A stretch of DNA of 11,353 nt, from the NCBI GenBank assembly GCA_965364735.1, contig CBDTYW010000108.1:1-11353 (forward strand), read 5' to 3'. The translations under genes were made by a program, and so were the position numbers. Under the pieces are notes generated by a model that saw nothing but the letters and a program-made list of their open reading frames with translations, ran no database searches and had not been told where the DNA came from. Of the stretch, positions 8,043 to 11,353 are shown one piece after another; the stretch's first letter is position 1, and every line of letters starts with the position of its first letter. Source of the DNA: CBDTYW01 sp965364735 (GTDB lineage Bacteria > Actinomycetota > Nitriliruptoria > Nitriliruptorales > Nitriliruptoraceae).

Positions 8043-9548
8043 TCAGTCAAGGACCGCGGCGCCCTCGACGCCCCGTCCGCCGAGACGTGCGGCCGAGCGG
8101 GAGAGGTACGGGCGCAGCAGGACCGAGGCGACCGTGCGGAAGAGGATCACGAGGTCCAGCAGCAGCGACCAGTTGCGGATGTAGAACAGGTCGAAGCGGC
8201 GGTAGAGGTCGAACGATGCGTCGTCGCGAGCCTCGACCTGCCAGAGGCCGGTGATGCCGGGACGGACCGAGAGGCGCTCGAGGAGCTCCTCGTCGAACTG
8301 CTCGACCTCCTCGGGGAGCGCAGGGCGCGGGCCCACGAGGCTCATCTCGCCCTGGAGGACGTTGAGCAGCTGGGGGAGCTCGTCGAGCGAGGTCTTGCGC
8401 AGGAACGCCCCGATCCGGGTGATGCGCGGGTCGTTGGCCATCTTGAACAGCGGGCCGCCGCGGACGTTGTCCTCCTGGAGCTCGGCGAGCCGAGCCTCGG
8501 CGTCGACGACCATCGTGCGGAACTTCAGCACCTTGAAGGGCTCGCCGTCGTGGCCGATCCGGGTCTGACGGAACAGGATCGGGCCCGGGTCGCTCAGCCG
8601 GATGGCGACCGCGATCGCCGCGAGCAACGGGGACAGCACCATGATGGCGAGCGTGCCGAGGGAGAGGTCGACGACGCGCTTGATGAACAGGTGCGTCGTG
8701 TTGATCGTCTCGGGTGCGATGTAGACCGCGTTGTCGGTGAGCAGCGGGTCCGGGAACATGCGCTGGGCGCCGATGCCGGTCAGGCCCTGGAGCACGTGGA
8801 CGTGGATCCTCCGGTCGAGCAGCGCGTGGACGGCGGCGTCGAGCTCGAGCTGGGGCAGCGCGCCGGACGCGACGATGGCACCGTCGGGCGTGTGGTGGTC
8901 GAGGATGAGCCGACCGTCGTCGTCGAACTGGCCGAAGCAGGGGAGGTCGAGCTCCATGCCGAGCGCATCGCGGTTGACGTCGGCGGTGACGGCGAAGCCG
9001 GCGGCCTCGAAGCCCATCTCGGGGTGAGTGCGCAGGAGGTCGGTGAGGCGGCGGACCCCGGCCTCGGTGCCGACGACCAGCGTCCCGTAGGAGAGATCAC
9101 CGCGTCGGCGGAGGACCCGGAGGTGGTCGCGGAAGAACTGGCGGCCGAGCGAGAGCGTGCAGAACCCCATGATCCCGGTGACCGCAGCCGGCCAGAAGGC
9201 GCCCGGCCGACCGATCGCGGCGTGGCCGAACAGCACGACAGCAGCAAGGAACGAGGCGGCGCGGGCAACGCGGACCATCTCCGCGGAGGCGATGCGGTTC
9301 GCAGCCCGGACGTAGAGCTTGAGCGAGACCAGGATGATCGGGGCGCTGGCGGCGACGAGCAGCCCGGGGAGCGCCGTGAGCCAGACGTCGCGGGCGGGCT
9401 GCGTGAACGCGGTCCACGCGGTGACGGTCACGACCGTGATGAGGATGGCCACCGTGTCGATGGCCATCAGCCGACGTCGAGGACGCGCACGACGGCCCAC
9501 CGCGACGCTGGTCGCGGTCGTTGGTTCTACGGTTGCCAGGTTCGTCAC
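8043..9548 (-). CDS. Polyisoprenyl-phosphate sugar-1-phosphate transferase (WbaP/CpsE type, exopolysaccharide synthesis)
   Basis: It transfers a sugar phosphate from a nucleotide sugar to a polyprenyl phosphate at the inner face of the membrane, the first step of a capsule, exopolysaccharide or glycan repeat unit. With the start used here it has 501 residues. Helices lie at about 29-48, 57-80, 93-111 and 117-135. A cytoplasmic nucleotide-binding-like domain follows (about 150-280, starting YGTLVVGTEAG). The bacterial sugar transferase domain (289-501) contains KRVVDLSLG, a membrane segment (about 296-317), SDPGPILFRQTRIG, FKVLKFRTM (338-346), the catalytic Asp-Glu pair at 389-390, GEMSLVGPRP (400-409) and VRPGITGLWQV. 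GTG 9548 gives a usual leader length but has a poor ribosome binding site. In-frame ATGs at 9701 and 9728 are possible starts (552 and 561 residues). No glycosyltransferase, Wzx or Wzy neighbour is in the window. Confidence 0.93.
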   Translation of the reverse strand: MTNLATVEPTTATSVAVGRRARPRRRLMAIDTVAILITVVTVTAWTAFTQPARDVWLTALPGLLVAASAPIILVSLKLYVRAANRIASAEMVRVARAASFLAAVVLFGHAAIGRPGAFWPAAVTGIMGFCTLSLGRQFFRDHLRVLRRRGDLSYGTLVVGTEAGVRRLTDLLRTHPEMGFEAAGFAVTADVNRDALGMELDLPCFGQFDDDGRLILDHHTPDGAIVASGALPQLELDAAVHALLDRRIHVHVLQGLTGIGAQRMFPDPLLTDNAVYIAPETINTTHLFIKRVVDLSLGTLAIMVLSPLLAAIAVAIRLSDPGPILFRQTRIGHDGEPFKVLKFRTMVVDAEARLAELQEDNVRGGPLFKMANDPRITRIGAFLRKTSLDELPQLLNVLQGEMSLVGPRPALPEEVEQFDEELLERLSVRPGITGLWQVEARDDASFDLYRRFDLFYIRNWSLLLDLVILFRTVASVLLRPYLSRSAARLGGRGVEGAAVLD

Positions 9549-9851
9549 GGGGGTGCCTGTAGGGCGGGGCGCGTCGCACACGCCGGTGTTCGTGCTGTCC
9601 TTCGGGTGATCGGCGTCCGTGCCGTGGATCTTGAGCCGGTGTGCGTCCACCCGGGACGCAGCTGGGTGGCTGGCGCTGGCCCGGTCCGTGGCACCGTCCA
9701 TGGTGGCCTGCACCAGAGTGGAGCACATGGGGTCAGATGTCCCGATCGGCCAGCCGGTTGGGCCGGCTCCGATCCGCGCGGCACGATCTCGTGCGCGGCC
9801 GCCGCCGACGACGGTTGCCTGACCCATCGCGCTCGAACGACGGAGGCCGGC
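9549..9851. other. Divergent spacer between sugar transferase and LarC-like genes
   Basis: About 300 bp without a firmly assigned gene. The minus-strand reading frame of the transferase stays open through all of it. Its codons between 9728 and 9549 end in G or C about 52 times in 60, against about 65% and 62% G/C at codon positions 1 and 2, which looks coding. The part nearer 9851 lacks this bias. The inverted repeat TGCGTCC-N5-GGACGCA lies at 9642-9660. Promoters for both genes should be here, but I could not pick convincing -10/-35 pairs. Confidence 0.5.
9842..9846 (+). promoter_or_regulatory. Ribosome binding site fixing the LarC-like start
   Basis: GGAGG, 5 nt before ATG 9852. It supports that start, although the alignable LarC region begins only at the in-frame ATG 9906, which has no separate well-spaced site. 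Confidence 0.7.
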
Positions 9852-10574
9852 ATGGCAGCGATCTCCATGGGCGGCGTGTCTCCGCGGTCGCGCGGTGATC
9901 GGGGGATGGTCTGGCTGTCCTGTCCGTCGGGGATCGCGGGGAACCTCCTGCTCGCGGCCCTGCTCCGCCTCGCCGGCAACGCTGCTGCGGTCGGGCGGGT
10001 GCCGGCGGATCTCGGGTTCGCTTCGCAGCTGCACCTCCGACGGGTGTCGCACCGGAGCTTCCCGGCCTGGGATCTCTCCATCACGGGGATCGATCGTTCA
10101 CGCTCCGCGGACCTTGCAGGACTGCGGGCCCTCGTGCGCGATTCGGGGTTGGCGCCCGAGGTCGTCGACACGTCATTGCAGGTGCTGGCGGCCCGCGAGC
10201 TCGCGCGCGCGGCCGCTCGGGGCATGGAGCCCGGGGAGCTGACCTACGTCGGTGACGACGTCGAGGACACCCTCGTCGACATCGTCGGCTCGGTCCTCGC
10301 GTGGCACCTGCTCGGACGCCCTGAGCTGCGTGTCTGGGGCCCCATCGTGGTGGGCGCGGGTGCGCTGGCGGAGGCATCGGCGCTGCTGCAGGGCTTCCCG
10401 ACCGTCACGGGACCCACCGAGCTCGAGCTCGCGACACCGACCGGAGCTGCGCTGTTGTCAGTCCTCGCACTGCCCGGGTCGCCGTCCACGCCGCCCCGCC
10501 CCGCCGAGGTCGTCGTCGCGGGAACGTTCGCCCGGCGCAACGACCTCGCACCGCTCGTCGCATGGCGCTCCTGA
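9852..10574 (+). CDS. Degenerate LarC N-terminal-domain-like protein (nickel pincer cofactor family)
   Basis: LarC inserts nickel into the pyridinium pincer cofactor of lactate racemase-type enzymes; full-length LarC has about 400 residues. This protein has 240 and matches only the N-terminal part (LarC1). Matching blocks in order: VWLSCPSGIAGNLLLAALL (20-38) against the family's LYFDCFSGISGDM; LAGLRALVRDSGLAPEV (88-104); a helix ending in EPGEL (126-130); VEDTLVDIVGSVLAWHLLG (137-155); VVGAG (166-170); LLQGFPTV (178-185); and LELATPTGAALL (191-202). It stops where LarC2 would begin. Key conserved residues are replaced: the Asp of DCFSG by Ser23, the Asp of SGDM by Asn31, and the HxHE block before VDIVG by TYVG. 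The HG-LP-P-P block is also missing. No LarB, LarE or LarA gene is in the window, so nickel insertion is doubtful. Family by visible motifs; function unknown. Confidence 0.72.
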   Translation: MAAISMGGVSPRSRGDRGMVWLSCPSGIAGNLLLAALLRLAGNAAAVGRVPADLGFASQLHLRRVSHRSFPAWDLSITGIDRSRSADLAGLRALVRDSGLAPEVVDTSLQVLAARELARAAARGMEPGELTYVGDDVEDTLVDIVGSVLAWHLLGRPELRVWGPIVVGAGALAEASALLQGFPTVTGPTELELATPTGAALLSVLALPGSPSTPPRPAEVVVAGTFARRNDLAPLVAWRS

Positions 10575-10634
10575 GCCCTGCACGGAGTCGACTACGGTCC
10601 GCGGCCCGCACGTCCCACCATCTGGAGCCAGCCC

Positions 10635-10898
10635 GTGACGGCATCGATCCCAACCGAGGGCGAGCCCGGATCGCAGGAACCGCAGGTCGTGCCGTCCCGC
10701 CAGACCGGGCTGATCGTGCTGACCTGGGTGCTCGTGGTGGCGTGCTTCCTTCCGGGCCTCTGGATCATCGTGGGACCGGTCGGAATCGGGACCGGGTTCG
10801 CGGCGACTCGGCGCGGCGACCCTCGCGGCGGAGCGGCGATGGTCGCGGCCGGCGTCGCGATGATCATCGCGGCCGTGGTGACGGGCCTCTTCGTCTGA
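10635..10898 (+). CDS. Small membrane protein with two transmembrane helices
   Basis: An 87-residue protein starting at GTG 10635, with GGAG 7 nt upstream. Residues 1-23 are hydrophilic and rich in Pro, Glu, Gln and Ser. Helix 1 (about 25-56) contains several glycines, a short basic loop follows (ATRRGDPRGG, 57-66), and helix 2 runs to the C-terminus (about 67-87). The basic loop would put both ends outside or in the periplasmic space by the positive-inside rule. I recognise no family motif. It follows the LarC-like gene by 60 bp on the same strand and may share its transcript. Confidence 0.72.
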   Translation: MTASIPTEGEPGSQEPQVVPSRQTGLIVLTWVLVVACFLPGLWIIVGPVGIGTGFAATRRGDPRGGAAMVAAGVAMIIAAVVTGLFV

Positions 10899-10995
10899 TC
10901 CGCCCACCTTGACTCGGGGTGACGTCCGCCGCCGCCCTACGCTCGGGCTCGAACCGCGCGAACGTCGTCGCGGACGAACCATGGGAGCCTTGGGC

Positions 10996-11199
10996 ATGGC
11001 CGTCATCAAGACCATCGATCTCGTCGGCGTGTCCGACAGCTCGTGGCGCAACGCCGCCGAGCAGGCGCTCGCCGAGGCGACGCGCACCCTGCGTGGGGTG
11101 GAGGGCTTCGACGTCCTCGAGACGTCGGCCATCGTCGACGAGGGCCGGATCACCGAGTACCACACCTCCGTGCGCATCCGCTTCCGCATCGCCCGCTGA
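10996..11199 (+). CDS. Dodecin, small flavin-binding protein
   Basis: Dodecins are hollow dodecamers in the cytoplasm that store or buffer flavins (FMN, riboflavin), in some species together with coenzyme A. The 67 residues match the family length. The N-terminus IKTIDLVGVSDSSW corresponds to the family's K-x-I-E-L-x-G-x-S-x-x-S-W, with Trp17 as the flavin-stacking aromatic. The helix NAAEQALAEATRTLRGV and closing strands (FDVLETSAIVDEGRI then YHTSVRIRFRI) complete the beta-alpha-beta-beta fold. ATG 10996 was chosen because it gives the standard dodecin start with GGGAG upstream; in-frame ATG 10981 would add five residues. It lies 97 bp after the two-helix membrane protein gene and converges with the gene at the window edge. 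Confidence 0.92.
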   Translation: MAVIKTIDLVGVSDSSWRNAAEQALAEATRTLRGVEGFDVLETSAIVDEGRITEYHTSVRIRFRIAR

Positions 11200-11225
11200 G
11201 CTGGTCGAACGCCGGGGCACCATGT

Positions 11226-11353
11226 TCAGGCGTCCGCCGCCGCCGCACGGCGCCGCGCGAGGACCAGCTCCTCCATGGCCCCGGGCAGGGTCGACAGCCC
11301 GCTAAGGTGCACGGCGCTGTGCCGCCACGGCAGCTCGTCGCCCGGGCTGAACC
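11226..11353 (-). CDS. 3' end of an unidentified gene, cut by window edge
   Basis: The last 42 codons of a minus-strand frame ending in TGA at 11226-11228. The fragment reads FSPGDELPWRHSAVHLSG, then LSTLPGAMEELVLAR and an Arg/Ala-rich end (RRRAAADA). Codons end almost always in G or C, as in the neighbouring genes, and the gene would converge on dodecin with 26 bp between stops, a normal arrangement. I do not recognise a family from so short a piece. The base-level evidence is moderate. Confidence 0.5.
   Translation of the reverse strand, partial: FSPGDELPWRHSAVHLSGLSTLPGAMEELVLARRRAAAADA

Noticed and set aside
8027..8046. Small hairpin spanning both stop codons of the convergent pair at 8030/8043
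   Set aside because: The stem is short (7 bp with a 2-nt bulge) and has no T-tract on either side; not convincing as a bidirectional terminator.
8550..9851. Plus-strand open frame continuing upstream of the LarC-like gene, antisense to the sugar transferase
   Set aside because: Only the part from 9852 has a ribosome binding site and family motifs. The upstream part is the mirror of the transferase and has mirror-type composition.
9601..9851. Possible c-di-GMP (GEMM) riboswitch near the polysaccharide transferase, suggested by GGGACGCA at 9653-9660
   Set aside because: The other conserved GEMM elements, the GGGCAAACC-like block and the tetraloop/receptor, are absent on both strands.
9549..10052. 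Full-length 669-codon minus-strand frame of the sugar transferase
   Set aside because: Its first 67 codons overlap the LarC-like gene in antisense, and the first ~100 codons lack third-position bias. The family normally has 460-510 residues. Starts at 9548, 9701 or 9728 are more likely.
10909..10943. TTGACT and TACGCT upstream of dodecin as a promoter
   Set aside because: The hexamers are individually good, but the spacer is 23 bp, well outside the 16-18 bp range.

Overview
The window is high-GC DNA (roughly 70% G+C by eye). Every stop codon that can be seen, ten of ten, is TGA, and third codon positions are strongly G/C. Several gene types fit an actinobacterium: an MPT70/MPT83-like fasciclin lipoprotein, a membrane-anchored sulfite-oxidase-family enzyme with an internal twin-arginine motif, a small RCK_C membrane protein, a dodecin and a WbaP/CpsE-type sugar transferase. 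I cannot name the genus; a deep-branching actinobacterial lineage is possible but unproven.

Left part (1-6945), all on the minus strand. From the right: a MiaE-type tRNA hydroxylase; a molybdopterin-dependent oxidoreductase with four N-terminal membrane helices; a secreted fasciclin (FAS1) lipoprotein; the ClpB disaggregase; and a membrane protein with a C-terminal RCK_C (TrkA_C) domain whose 3' end lies outside the window. Strong hairpins follow the fasciclin gene (16-bp perfect stem) and clpB (17-bp stem), and a weaker one follows the oxidoreductase. These genes therefore look like separate transcription units, not one operon.

Middle (6946-8030). A 269-bp divergent spacer with small inverted repeats separates the MiaE gene from a plus-strand gene for an unrecognised exported protein of 271 residues. 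That gene converges, with 12 bp between stop codons, on the next minus-strand gene.

Right part (8043-11353). A polyisoprenyl-phosphate sugar-1-phosphate transferase for extracellular polysaccharide or glycan synthesis is on the minus strand. Its true start is uncertain, because coding-like base periodicity continues upstream of the start I chose. Divergent from it on the plus strand are a short, degenerate relative of the nickel-cofactor protein LarC (N-terminal domain only, with its conserved acidic and histidine motifs replaced), a two-helix small membrane protein, and a dodecin. The 3' end of an unidentified minus-strand gene closes the window.

Most of this is ordinary chromosomal housekeeping and envelope biology. 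I see no tRNA, rRNA, CRISPR array, insertion sequence, phage gene or convincing multi-gene novel system. The most unusual item is the LarC-like protein. Next are the internal Tat motif of the oxidoreductase, the pore-loop-like motif in the RCK_C membrane protein and the unrecognised exported protein.
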